From Phycisphaerales bacterium (GTDB lineage: Bacteria; Planctomycetota; Phycisphaerae; Phycisphaerales; UBA1924), in NCBI GenBank assembly GCA_020853815.1, contig JADYYE010000091.1, positions 1 to 48,459 of the forward strand: DNA of 48,459 nucleotides, written 5' to 3'. Below are positions 16,163-24,241 of the stretch, piece after piece. A program made the translations under genes and the position numbers. Positions within the stretch are counted from its first letter, which is position 1; every line of letters begins with the position of its first letter. The notes beneath the pieces were generated by a model. The model saw only the letters and a program-made list of their open reading frames with translations, made no database searches and was not told where the DNA came from.

Positions 16163-16897
16163 ATGACCCATCCCATCAACCCGTTCTTTGCGAATCGCCG
16201 CCGGCGACAGTCCGGCTCGGCTGGCCTCGCTCCTGCTTTCCCGACTACCCCGAAGTGCGTAACCATCGGGCCCGCCACGCTCTATCACGGCGATTGCTTC
16301 GACGTCCTGCCCACCCTGACTTCGGTCGACGCCGTTGTGACCGATCCGCCGTACGGCATCGGCTTTGCCTATCGCAGCTTTGACGACGCCCCCGCAAGGT
16401 ACCACGGCCTGATGACTCGTCTTGTTCCCGAGCTGCTTCGCGTGACTCGCAACGGACCCTGCTTCCTTTGGCAGAGCCCGACCCGCCTGAGCCAATGGCA
16501 CCGCTACTTCCCCAAGGGATACCGCGTGCTGGCCGCGTGCAAGAAGTTCCCGCCGCACCGCCGCCGCTCCTATGCGTGGGACCCGATCGTCTACTGGGGC
16601 GTCGAGCATCCGCTCTCGGCCGATTGGCTGCTGACCGACTTCTCGGGCTGGGAGGGATACGACCCGGCGAACCCGGTGCCGGCTCCCAAGTCGGTAACGC
16701 AGGTGCGGCAGGTGTGCGGCCTCACCGGCGCCGCCACCTTGTGCGATCCGTTCATGGGCAGCGGCACCACCGGCGTCGCCGCGATCCAGTCCGGTCGACG
16801 CTTCATCGGCATCGAGCAGGACCCCGTCTACTTCGAGTACGCCCGACGCCGGATCGAGCGGGCTTGGTTTTCCCACCAGGCCAGCACCGCGGCCTGA
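16163..16897 (+). CDS. DNA methyltransferase of the N4/N6 (DPPY) type
   Basis: 244 residues from the ATG at 16163, with GGAGG 7 bp upstream (16151); an open frame from 16103 is extended into the leader repeat and is not used. Motif IV is DPPYGIGF (Asp61-Tyr64) and motif I is DPFMGSGTTG (from Asp195), in the order typical of beta-class amino-methyltransferases. At this size the enzyme is minimal, with a short target-recognition region between the motifs. No restriction endonuclease partner is adjacent, so it is probably an orphan enzyme that masks sites on the mobile element; the target sequence cannot be read from the sequence. Confidence 0.88.
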   Translation: MTHPINPFFANRRRRQSGSAGLAPAFPTTPKCVTIGPATLYHGDCFDVLPTLTSVDAVVTDPPYGIGFAYRSFDDAPARYHGLMTRLVPELLRVTRNGPCFLWQSPTRLSQWHRYFPKGYRVLAACKKFPPHRRRSYAWDPIVYWGVEHPLSADWLLTDFSGWEGYDPANPVPAPKSVTQVRQVCGLTGAATLCDPFMGSGTTGVAAIQSGRRFIGIEQDPVYFEYARRRIERAWFSHQASTAA

Positions 16898-17215
16898 CGG
16901 CTCGTGTGGTTCGGCCAGCCCGCGGAGCAATCCCGGTCCTTCGCGCGTGCGCCGACTCCAGCCAGAATTGCACGGGCTTGGCCGCGGCGCGAACAGCGCG
17001 GGGTCGCTTCAAGGTTGATGACCCTCGGTTCTGACCTTGGATGCTCGCCCGTCAAGCGGCCGTCCATCTTCGCCCGCCCGGGGGCCGGTCGGGCTGCAGA
17101 CGGCAGACCCCGGCTCGGCCGTGCGGCCTTCGCTCGGGGCGGCGATCGCTTGACCTGCTCCGCTCCTCGGCCCGTTCGAACGAGGGGTCATCAACCTCGA
17201 CAAAGGAGCCGATCC
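16898..17215. other. Gene-free GC-rich gap
   Basis: About 320 bp without a credible gene. A frame open from 16904 continues into the next gene, but its first 100 codons are Arg/Pro/Ala-rich and precede a good ribosome site at 17203, so they are probably leader. A GCTCGCCC stretch near 17044 faintly recalls the leader repeat, too weakly to call a third copy. Confidence 0.35.
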
Positions 17216-17557
17216 ATGCACCTCCGTCCCGCCGCCAAATTGCCCATCATCTATCACACTGGTCTTGAAGACTCGTTCGATCAATGGGCTCTCGCGATGA
17301 AGCTCGCCCCCAACTTTCTCCGGCAAGCCACCGAAGCCGCGATACGAGCCCGCTCGCATCAAGCCGTGATCGAGCACGAGTCCGATCGAGCCTGCGGTCT
17401 GCAACCCGACATCCTCACGCTCCGCACCCTCCGCTTTGTGATCCACTACACCATCGAAACTGCGGCCATCGTGGTTCGTGGTTACAGCTACCGAACAGCC
17501 GACAGCGGCGATGGCGGCGGGACATTCCATGACCACGAGTGGCACGCCGGGGGCTGA
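17216..17557 (+). CDS. Hypothetical accessory protein
   Basis: 113 residues from the ATG at 17216, preceded by AAAGGAG (17202-17208). The protein begins MHLRPAAKLPIIYHTGLEDSF and is mostly helical in the middle (LAPNFLRQATEAAIRARSHQAVI), with a C-terminal strand FVIHYTIETAAIVVRGYSY and a His/Gly-rich end. No membrane segment, and no family that I recognise. It stands alone in the accessory region with long gaps on both sides. Confidence 0.6.
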   Translation: MHLRPAAKLPIIYHTGLEDSFDQWALAMKLAPNFLRQATEAAIRARSHQAVIEHESDRACGLQPDILTLRTLRFVIHYTIETAAIVVRGYSYRTADSGDGGGTFHDHEWHAGG

Positions 17558-17849
17558 CCCGCCTCCGCCAGCTTTGAATATCGCGGGCTCTGCCAGCTGG
17601 GTCGGGCCGTTCCGTTCCTCAGCGGATGGCTGCACCCTCGCGAGCCATCGGCGGCGAGAGTTTTTTTCAACGTCGGAGAGAGGGGCGATTCACGCCACCG
17701 ATACGAGCAGGTCCTTTCAGGCGTCTTCCCTTAGCAGAGCTAAGGACCGCGCCTCCCGCGTCGGGACGCGATCGGCGCTGTCATCTCGCGCCACATGCTG
17801 AAAACCTCCGTGGCGAGCCGCGTCTGTATCTGTAGAAAGGAGGCCCATC

Positions 17850-18044
17850 ATGGCCAACAACTCGACGAACTGGGGTCAGCACGATTCGACTCGCCCGACC
17901 GACGCACCGCGACCGCAGCATCAGGTGGATCAGGACTACTACCGCCAGCAGGCTCTCGATCGTGAGGCGCACGAGCGGATGCGGCGGCAGAACGAAGTAG
18001 CCGATCGTCTCCGCGCCGAGCAAGATCGCGCCCGCGGCTGGTGA
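17850..18044 (+). CDS. Small hydrophilic protein
   Basis: 64 residues preceded by a near-perfect ribosome site AAAGGAGG (17836-17843) 6 bp before the ATG. Composition is rich in Gln, Arg, Asp and Glu; residues 25-60 form a likely amphipathic helix (YYRQQALDREAHERMRRQNEVADRL). It has no recognised domain. The strong ribosome site is the main evidence that it is expressed. The 292-bp gap before it holds a weak 7-bp hairpin (17625-17649) followed after 11 bp by a T7 run, possibly a terminator for the gene at 17216. Confidence 0.65.
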   Translation: MANNSTNWGQHDSTRPTDAPRPQHQVDQDYYRQQALDREAHERMRRQNEVADRLRAEQDRARGW

Positions 18045-18125
18045 CTTTCTCAGCACTGCGAACCACAAGCGGCGGGCGTCCAGGGCAATCAACGGCCCAA
18101 GGACGCCCGCCACCTCATCCTGGAA

Positions 18126-18475
18126 TCAAGCCGCGATCGTCGACTGTGACTGCTCGTCCCACGGTCCGCGTTCGCCGGTGAGTGAGACCCAGCGCATCCG
18201 GTAATACGCGGTTCTGCCGCCATCCGACAACGGGTAGTTGAGCACGAACGATGCGCTGGTGTTGACGGCGACGAAGCGGAGAATGCCCTCGCCGGTGGGC
18301 GCGGTGGTCGGCGGACCCATGGGCCCGGGCTGCTGTGGGCGACCGCGATACCCAGCGCGGCCTTCTCGGCATTACTGACGACGGCGGACGCCTGCAAGCG
18401 ACGCACGAGCGGCGCAGGTGGGTCGTGAGGGCGGCGCGGTTCTCGGAGTTGATCTGCTTGGCGGCCTGCTAGATA
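18126..18475 (-). pseudogene. Frameshifted remnant of a fibronectin-III-like hypothetical gene
   Basis: On the minus strand three frames together give the end of a protein type common in planctomycetes and other bacteria: a helical part (KQINSENRAALTTHLRR, then LQASAVVSNAEKAALGI) and a final beta domain ending TAYYRMRWVSLTGERGPW. The pieces lie in different frames, with shifts near 18410 and 18330, and the 5' part is missing where the ABC-3C operon ends (18469). The gene was therefore cut by the arrival of the ABC-3C block or of its carrier. The terminal 64-residue open frame alone (18126-18320) could still be read but has no ribosome site. Confidence 0.6.
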
Positions 18476-20325
18476 GGTACGGGGAAAAAGCCCGCTCTCG
18501 GCTTGGTCGGATTGCCAGAGAAGTGCGTGTACCGTATCTTGTTCCGCAGAGCAGTGGGCGGTTCGGTGTTCTCAAACACGATGATCTGATCGCCGGACTT
18601 GTCGGCGGCCAAGTCCGCGTAGAACGCCTCTTGAACCTCCGTGTTGACGCGCTCGGCACTGTCTTGGTCCGCACCCTTGAAGGGATTGAGCGGCGAGTCA
18701 ATTGCCACGACTCCGGGGTGCGGCAAGCCCTTCTGCCGACAGTACCGCATGAGAGCGACCGTGAACGCCGCGTGCGTTACGGCCCTGTAGCCCTTGCCCA
18801 TGCTTCCGCGATTCTCGCTCCCGATCACCAAATCGAACTCCGTGTCTGCCCACGACACGTTGCCTTCGACCGGGAACTTCCACGCCCGCAACGTCGCCTC
18901 AACGACTCTGCAGAACTCCGCCGTGCCAGCGGCACCGACCTTGGGGGTGAACTTGGACTTCGGGGTCTTGGCTTTGCTTAGTTGTTCGGCGTTGGAATAG
19001 CGAGTGCGAAGATCCATGACCTCGTTGGCTGTGTGTGCTGCCTCGGCAAGCCGGGCCTGCTGGGACAGCAGTTGGGACAGCTCCTCATTGGCAGCCCTGA
19101 CCTTTCGATTCAGCAATCCGGCTATCGCCGCGTTCGCCTGGTCGAGTGTCGCCTGCCGCTTGGACTGCTCTTGCTCATAGCCCTGCTTCTCGCTCCGCAT
19201 GACGGACAGTGCGATGCCGAGGTCGCGGACAAGCATGGTGATCTTGTCAAGCTCCGCAGTACATGCCGCCTGGAACTCTCGCAGGCGCTGGTCACTCTCA
19301 CCGGATTCGTCAGAATCCGCCGAAAGATGGCCACACACGGGGCATTCGCCACTTGGCAACTGCTCAAAGAACTTCCCAGCCTCCAGCGAGGATTCGAGGC
19401 GCGCCTTGTCCGCCGCGTAGTGGCGATCTAAGAGTTCCAATCTGCTCAACTGCTCGGTGACGAACAGGTGTTTTGATCTGAGCGCCTGAATCGCTTCCCA
19501 CGCCACATCACGGGTTGCGGCCGCGCTATCAAGTTCGCTTTGCCGAGCAGCAACAAGGCCGGTTGCCGCCTCGACCGCTCGGGCCAGTCGCACTTGCTGA
19601 TCGACCAGCTGCGAAGTGTCGACCTCAAATGTCTTGAACCGAGCCTCCCGGTTGTTAAGCAAATCCGCAAGGATCGACATTTCCGCAGCCAAGCGACGCT
19701 TGCGGTCCTTGGGTGCTTCCTGAGTCACAATGGCGGAGTCATCCGAGCCGGTAAGGAAGAGCCAAAACGCCGACTTCTTCTCAGTGTGAGCCGTTGGCAT
19801 TTCCGACAGCGCAGGGGAACGCTCAGCGATGATTCGCTCTTCGTCAACGAAGGCCAGCCACGCCACATCCCGGAACGACAGTGATCGCTTCACGCCGTCT
19901 TGGTTCTTGCGTATTTGCTTGCCAGCCAGGTTAGACATCGCCAACAGACGCCCAGAGATCGTGAGTGGGTTCTGTGCCGAGTGTTGCTCGCCGAGAGTCT
20001 CAAACGGGGTTTCGTCAGCGATAGCCTCGATCGGCACTGCGTACGCGGTTGCACCACCGCCTGCCAAGGCTCGCTGGAGCGTGAGCGATCCGCCGGCGCG
20101 GGGGCTGACTTCAATCATCGAATGGGAGTAACCAGTGCCAGGCGGAACGCTCTTCGGCGGCTTCGAGGCTCCGAGCATGAAATCGATGAGCTGCCATGCA
20201 TAGGTTTTGCCCGTGTTTGACGCACCCGCAACCACGTTCAATCCCGGCCCAAACTCCAAGACTGCGTCGGCCTTGCCCGCACCCTGAACAACGACCTTGG
20301 CGATGGTGAAACCCGTTGGGCTCAT
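18469..20325 (-). CDS. SMC/Rad50-like ATPase of an ABC-3C conflict system
   Basis: 618 residues. Walker A is GASNTGKT (G34-T41), a long coiled-coil region (about 200-470) is interrupted by a zinc-hook-like CPVCGH (C328, C331), and the C-terminal half has a signature-like GSMGKGYRA and a Walker B VVAIDSPL (Asp543). This is the layout of Rad50-type ATPases used in bacterial conflict systems. It is the last gene of a three-gene set: its ATG overlaps the stop of the middle component by 4 bp. The combination of SMC ATPase, small middle component and nuclease-headed third protein matches the ABC three-component systems described for prokaryotic defence. The sensing trigger is unknown. Confidence 0.85.
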   Translation of the reverse strand: MSPTGFTIAKVVVQGAGKADAVLEFGPGLNVVAGASNTGKTYAWQLIDFMLGASKPPKSVPPGTGYSHSMIEVSPRAGGSLTLQRALAGGGATAYAVPIEAIADETPFETLGEQHSAQNPLTISGRLLAMSNLAGKQIRKNQDGVKRSLSFRDVAWLAFVDEERIIAERSPALSEMPTAHTEKKSAFWLFLTGSDDSAIVTQEAPKDRKRRLAAEMSILADLLNNREARFKTFEVDTSQLVDQQVRLARAVEAATGLVAARQSELDSAAATRDVAWEAIQALRSKHLFVTEQLSRLELLDRHYAADKARLESSLEAGKFFEQLPSGECPVCGHLSADSDESGESDQRLREFQAACTAELDKITMLVRDLGIALSVMRSEKQGYEQEQSKRQATLDQANAAIAGLLNRKVRAANEELSQLLSQQARLAEAAHTANEVMDLRTRYSNAEQLSKAKTPKSKFTPKVGAAGTAEFCRVVEATLRAWKFPVEGNVSWADTEFDLVIGSENRGSMGKGYRAVTHAAFTVALMRYCRQKGLPHPGVVAIDSPLNPFKGADQDSAERVNTEVQEAFYADLAADKSGDQIIVFENTEPPTALRNKIRYTHFSGNPTKPRAGFFPVPI

Positions 20326-20834
20326 TGTCCCCCCCCACGCACGAACGCCTCACGGGTGAACTCGGCTCCCCAGTTGGACCAATTGTCTTGCATAAAGCGG
20401 TCCAGTGATTCACCGCTCATGCTTCCAAACCGTTCGCCAACCCATACGGCCCGCTCGCGGAGGGTGCGAGTGTAGGGCGATTCGAGCGAGTCAAATAGCG
20501 GAAGGGCCATGTCCCCGGCAAGGTAGCCGATGCCTTGCGGCGAGAGGTCGCGGCAAACGACGTGTCTCGACATCATGAACAGGATGCCGCGCTCGATCAG
20601 CGCCCGCCGAACCAGCAGTTCGCCAGAACGGTGCGGAGAAGCCGGGTGGAGACTCGGCGGCCCCTGTGGCACATCGCCGGAGTGTACGAGGAGGTACTCA
20701 TACTGAACAAGCCGCTGGAGATCGCACGGCGTGGGGTACGCCGCCAAGAGCAGCGAGACACAGCGCAGGCCACATTCCAGCGGCGTATTGAAAATGTACC
20801 GCCAAGCGTCCGGTGAGAAGTGTGGAATGCTCAC
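20322..20834 (-). CDS. Middle component of the ABC-3C system
   Basis: 170 residues from a GTG at 20834 that overlaps the stop of the effector gene (GTGA); a GTG at 20846 would add 4 residues. The protein is helical with no membrane segment; LRCVSLLLAAYPTPCDLQRLVQYEYLLVH (in parts) has the look of the helical, winged-helix-like middle components of ABC-3C operons, which bridge the ATPase and the effector. Identification comes mainly from size and position between the two other components. Both ends overlap their neighbours by 4 bp, so all three proteins are made from one message. Confidence 0.7.
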   Translation of the reverse strand: MSIPHFSPDAWRYIFNTPLECGLRCVSLLLAAYPTPCDLQRLVQYEYLLVHSGDVPQGPPSLHPASPHRSGELLVRRALIERGILFMMSRHVVCRDLSPQGIGYLAGDMALPLFDSLESPYTRTLRERAVWVGERFGSMSGESLDRFMQDNWSNWGAEFTREAFVRGGGQ

Positions 20835-22033
20835 GGCTGTACCCACTTGAGTTTGTCATCGTTGGCGAGATGGTGGCAGAGGCCAGACTTGTCGCCCGGT
20901 TGTACGCAGTACACATACTCGGTCTGGGCGAGCGCAAGGCCTGCGGCTTGGCTCAACGTCGCGCAGACTCGGTGAAACCCGCTCTGGTGCGGCGCGAGGA
21001 CCGTGTTTCGAACTCCTTGCTCGACCTGTTCTTTGACGTGCTCGAATGCCCCTTCCGGGAACTGATCCCTATAAAACCTGTTGAGACCATCGGCCATGAA
21101 GAAGTCGGTTCGACAGCCGTGGAAGTGCTGGGACAGTGTTTGATTGGAACCGAGGGCGGAAACGTCGGCTAAAGTGGTTCCAACGTGCTGTCCGTAGGCG
21201 TCCAGCAGTTGACGCACATACCGCATTTCATGCGGTTGCAGATCGGGCGGCGGCGCGTCGGCCTTTGGCCGGACCGGGTAGTCCCGCTTGAAGCGAGTTG
21301 ACCAATGCGGTGTTTTCTTGTGAAGGTCGAGCAGCTCGTTGATTGGGCTGTAATGCACGATGCCGAAGTTGAACTCTTCCACGCAGGCCTTGAGCGCTCC
21401 TGCGAGTGGAAATCTCTGGCCTTGGGAGACCCTGGACTCACACTGGCCGGTCCAGTGTTCAATCACCTTTTTTCTGAGTTCAACTGGATTGTCCAGTAAA
21501 TTGCCCAGTGGCGTAGTGACACCATGTGGAGCCGCAAAGCGGTAGCGGCGGGGCATCGGGTAGTCACCGCGATGCGTGAACACGCACAGTTTTCCAAGTT
21601 CGGTCCAGACATCGCTCAGGCCGAGAGGTTTCCCATACGCCTTGCATTGGTAAATATCGAACGGCCCCGCTTGCGGTGTATCAGCGGTACATGCAATGAC
21701 ATCTCGCCCCTGATCTCCGGCGCCGCCGCGACGCTCGATACGCGAGTATTTGGGTTCCGACGCGCCAATCGCTTCAAGCACAAACGCCTCCCACTCATCC
21801 GCGCTGAAGTGCTGGACAACTTGGGACGGCGTGAGCACGGACAGGCGAATCGGGTAGTCGTTTGCCAATGTCGGTGCAAGTTGGGAATGTGCTCGCTTGG
21901 CCACGGCAGGCAGTGTATCAGTTTGCAAGAACGCTGTACAGGTCGATTCCTCCGCCTCTCCCGTGCAGCGTCGACGGCGAGGAACGGCGTCGATAGGTTG
22001 CTCGCTGTCCGCCCTGCGGCGCACATCATCCAC
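20831..22033 (-). CDS. ABC-3C effector: restriction-endonuclease-like domain plus C-terminal ABC-3C domain
   Basis: Up to 400 residues. The first 60 or so codons from the ATG at 22033 are Arg/Pro-rich and poorly supported; a GTG at 21838 (residue 66, before LTPSQVVQHFSADEWEAF) is a good alternative start. The N-terminal domain has the Mrr-like nuclease pattern GGAGDQGRDVIA, a strand, then FDIYQCK, so the likely catalytic residues are the Asp of GRD and the Gln and Lys of QCK in a PD-(D/E)xK fold. The C-terminal half (from about residue 215) is the part shared by ABC-3C third components. It is the first gene of the operon and starts 24 bp after the stop of an integrase gene on the same strand. 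Confidence 0.8.
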   Translation of the reverse strand: MDDVRRRADSEQPIDAVPRRRRCTGEAEESTCTAFLQTDTLPAVAKRAHSQLAPTLANDYPIRLSVLTPSQVVQHFSADEWEAFVLEAIGASEPKYSRIERRGGAGDQGRDVIACTADTPQAGPFDIYQCKAYGKPLGLSDVWTELGKLCVFTHRGDYPMPRRYRFAAPHGVTTPLGNLLDNPVELRKKVIEHWTGQCESRVSQGQRFPLAGALKACVEEFNFGIVHYSPINELLDLHKKTPHWSTRFKRDYPVRPKADAPPPDLQPHEMRYVRQLLDAYGQHVGTTLADVSALGSNQTLSQHFHGCRTDFFMADGLNRFYRDQFPEGAFEHVKEQVEQGVRNTVLAPHQSGFHRVCATLSQAAGLALAQTEYVYCVQPGDKSGLCHHLANDDKLKWVQP

Positions 22034-22057
22034 CCACTTCCCTACCCGTGTCAGAGG

Positions 22058-23398
22058 TTAGAACACCTTGGCGGCGCTGGGTGTTGCTCTCTGGTCTTCT
22101 GCGTCCATCAGGCGCTCTTCATGTCTCCGCGAAGCGTCCTCCGAAGGCAAAGGCCGGCAGTTCGAATCTGCCCGGGTCCGCCAGGCTCTGGGCCGCGGCT
22201 GGCCGCCATTTGCGCGCGGCGGCAGCCGCCGCCAAACCCCACTGACTTTGGCGCGCACTGGCACGCTCTGGCGCGCAGCCGAATTGATCGCCTTTTCAAT
22301 GGGTTGGGCGCCGAAGAGTCCGTCCAGCGTGCCAACCGCCTCTAGCAGGAACTCCGGCCTTCGCTTGGCATAAATCTCGGTCGTGTGCTGGGTGGTGTGG
22401 CCCAGCATCGAGGCGATCTGGTGCATCGGAACCCCCGCCGCGGCCAGCAGCGTCGCGCCGGTGTGACGGAGCACGTAGGGCGTGGTTTCCGGGGGCAGGC
22501 CCGCCTTGCGCACCGCGGTGGCGAAGGCTTTTCGCATGCTCTTGAGCGGCAGCCCGTCCTTCTCGATGATGTAGCCGCTCCGCGAGGCGCGGATCGCGCT
22601 CTCCAACAGCGGACGGAGCGAGCGGCTGATCGGGATCATCGGGCGGCGCTTGTTGGTCTGGATGGCGCCTTCGGGCAGGAAGTTGACGCGGTGGTTGACG
22701 AGGTCAACCTGTTCGAGGCGGAGCGAGAAGATCGCCTTGGGCCGCTGCAGCGTGAGCAGGGCGAGCTGCACGAACAGCCGGACATAGCCCGGCTCGCACG
22801 CCGCGATCAGCCGCTGGGCTTCCTGCGAGGTCAGGAACCGATCGCGCGGCGGCGGGCTGGGCACGCTGGCGACAAACGGCATGGACGCGATGATCCCGCG
22901 TCGCCACCCTCGGCGCAAGGCCGCCCGCAGGATGCCAAGCTCGCGCCGCAGCGTCCCGTTGGCCGCCTTGACGCCGCTCTTGCAGCGGCCCGCGCGGCGG
23001 AACGCGATGTACCGTTCCTGAACGTCGAGCGTCAGCTCGGAGGCGTACACCACATTCACCGACTCCAAGAACGACAACCAGTGCGCCAGGGCGAGCCTGG
23101 TCCGCACGTAGGACGGCCTGTCCTTGCCCAGGGAGAGCAGGTAGTCGGTCAAGAGATCGAGCACCGGAACCTCGCGTTTCACAAGCGTGGACGAAGGCGC
23201 CGCGACCGCGGCGATGGGTCCTGGACCACCGGCGAACTCGATCAGCTTGCGTTTAGCCTCGTCAAGATCGCCCGTGCCCGTGCTGCGGCGCTCGACGCGT
23301 CGTGTCCCCGGTCGGCACCAGTAGATGGAGAGATGGGGGGTGTCGGATCGTTGCACGAGCCAGTGGCCCCGGTATTCAAAGAGTCTGTTCTTACGCAT
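22058..23398 (-). CDS. Tyrosine recombinase (integrase 1)
   Basis: 446 residues. The N-terminal part (LFEYRGHWLVQRSDTPHLSIYWC in parts, then RRSTGTGDLDEAK) is an arm-binding domain; a SAM-like core-binding domain follows, then the catalytic domain with R219 (LQRPKAI), the YVLRHTGA box with R311, LGHTTQHTTEIY and the nucleophile Tyr343. The first position of the HxxR box is Tyr instead of His, a change tolerated in some members. The last 35-40 residues (from about RADSNCRPLP) are encoded across the tRNA-Arg fragment and look like read-through into foreign sequence. It belongs to a module with the two DNA-binding genes upstream (23242-24233). Confidence 0.88.
   Translation of the reverse strand: MRKNRLFEYRGHWLVQRSDTPHLSIYWCRPGTRRVERRSTGTGDLDEAKRKLIEFAGGPGPIAAVAAPSSTLVKREVPVLDLLTDYLLSLGKDRPSYVRTRLALAHWLSFLESVNVVYASELTLDVQERYIAFRRAGRCKSGVKAANGTLRRELGILRAALRRGWRRGIIASMPFVASVPSPPPRDRFLTSQEAQRLIAACEPGYVRLFVQLALLTLQRPKAIFSLRLEQVDLVNHRVNFLPEGAIQTNKRRPMIPISRSLRPLLESAIRASRSGYIIEKDGLPLKSMRKAFATAVRKAGLPPETTPYVLRHTGATLLAAAGVPMHQIASMLGHTTQHTTEIYAKRRPEFLLEAVGTLDGLFGAQPIEKAINSAARQSVPVRAKVSGVWRRLPPRANGGQPRPRAWRTRADSNCRPLPSEDASRRHEERLMDAEDQRATPSAAKVF
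22139..22183 (+). other. 3' half of a tRNA-Arg(CCG) gene: attachment-site remnant
   Basis: From the anticodon loop CTCCGAA (22139-22145) to CCA (22181-22183) the sequence reads as a tRNA: T-stem GGCAG/CTGCC around TTCGAAT (22156-22172) and acceptor strand CGGGTCC plus discriminator G. The bases before the loop (GCGTC) do not pair with the 3' anticodon strand, and no D-arm or 5' acceptor strand is present. This is the sequence duplicated when a tyrosine-recombinase element inserts into a tRNA 3' end. It lies inside the last codons of the integrase gene on the other strand. Confidence 0.75.
22250..22279 (+). repeat. Three 10-bp direct repeats beside the tRNA-Arg scar
   Basis: GGCGCGCACT, GGCACGCTCT and GGCGCGCAGC follow one another with no gap. 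Their 10-bp period (one helical turn) and position 67 bp from the tRNA scar, at the end of an integrase gene, suggest arm-type binding sites for that integrase. A stretch at 41504-41525 matches 22245-22266 at 20 of 22 positions. Confidence 0.5.
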
Positions 23399-23703
23399 GG
23401 CGCCTCACGCTGCGAGTCGATGTAGCTGTTCAGATCGGATGGATCGATGAGGACCCGGCGGCCGATCCGCACGACCGCGAGCCTCCCGAGGCGGCGCTGC
23501 GCCTTGAGCGTGTTGGGATGCACCCGGAGCAATCGCGCCGCTTCGGTCAAGGTCAGCAGCCTTGGGAACGCATGACGCGCAGGATCGTGCTCGATTGGCA
23601 AGATGGTTTCTCGCGCGGCGGGGCGATTCTGGTCCCCCTGTGGCGCGGAATCCGCGCGCGCGTTCATTTCCACGCTGACGTTTCCATTTGCCGCTCCACT
23701 CAT
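23242..23703 (-). CDS. Excisionase-like helix-turn-helix protein overlapping integrase 1
   Basis: 153 residues; the ATG at 23703 overlaps the stop of the gene before it (ATGA). A MerR-type helix-turn-helix of the excisionase family is clear: LLTLTEAARLLRVHPNTLKAQRR, then VVRIGRRVLIDPSDLNSYI. Such proteins steer a tyrosine recombinase between insertion and excision. The last 52 codons overlap the integrase gene by 157 bp in another frame, which is long for bacteria; both proteins look genuine in the overlap up to about DSQREAP, after which this one becomes low in information. Confidence 0.75.
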   Translation of the reverse strand: MSGAANGNVSVEMNARADSAPQGDQNRPAARETILPIEHDPARHAFPRLLTLTEAARLLRVHPNTLKAQRRLGRLAVVRIGRRVLIDPSDLNSYIDSQREAPCVRTDSLNTGATGSCNDPTPPISPSTGADRGHDASSAAARARAILTRLNAS

Positions 23704-24233
23704 CGGCGGCTCCCTGCGGTGCCCTGAACCGCGGGCAGGCCGGGATACTGGATCAGTTCCTGCCCCCAGGCGGCGAGCTGCTTGTTCGCGGCGACGATGA
23801 GGCCGCGGGCGTCGATGGGGCGGCCATCGACGATGAACAACCCCTCACGATCGGGCTTGGCGCGGGGGCCGAGGGTCGCCAAGGCCCGCTGGATCGGCGG
23901 GCTGTGCGCGTCGGCCTCGCGTTCCTCGTCTTCGAGCGCCGCCAGGCACGCGTCGAGTTCCGCGTCGCGGTTGCTCCACGGGAGGACGATCTTGCGTCGC
24001 CCTTCGGGGAGCGTGACCACCGTCGCGCAGCGCGGCAGCGTGCGGCGGTCGAGATAGTCCACCAGCTGCACCGCGCCCTTGGTGTAGAGCGTGAGCCGAT
24101 GGATCATCTGGTGGCTGGGAATCCGCTCGCCGGTGAGCCAGCGCGTCACCGTGGAACGGCCTCGGATGCCAAGGTCGCGCCGCAACTTCGCTGGCGTGAT
24201 CCGGGCGGTGTGGAGATAGTCGGCTAACTTCAT
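23700..24233 (-). CDS. Helix-turn-helix regulator of integrase module 1
   Basis: 177 residues from the ATG at 24233; the upstream extension of the frame is Arg/Pro-rich and lacks support. The N-terminal 60 residues hold an XRE-like helix-turn-helix (MKLADYLHTARITPAKLRRDLGI; STVTRWLTGERIPS), the rest is helical and acidic (DAELDACLAALEDEEREADAH). It is the first gene of the regulator - excisionase - integrase module. No ribosome site is seen; a promoter-like pair at 24242-24270 would place the transcript start at the ATG. It probably represses the module. Confidence 0.72.
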   Translation of the reverse strand: MKLADYLHTARITPAKLRRDLGIRGRSTVTRWLTGERIPSHQMIHRLTLYTKGAVQLVDYLDRRTLPRCATVVTLPEGRRKIVLPWSNRDAELDACLAALEDEEREADAHSPPIQRALATLGPRAKPDREGLFIVDGRPIDARGLIVAANKQLAAWGQELIQYPGLPAVQGTAGSRR

Positions 24234-24241
24234 GCCCGGCG

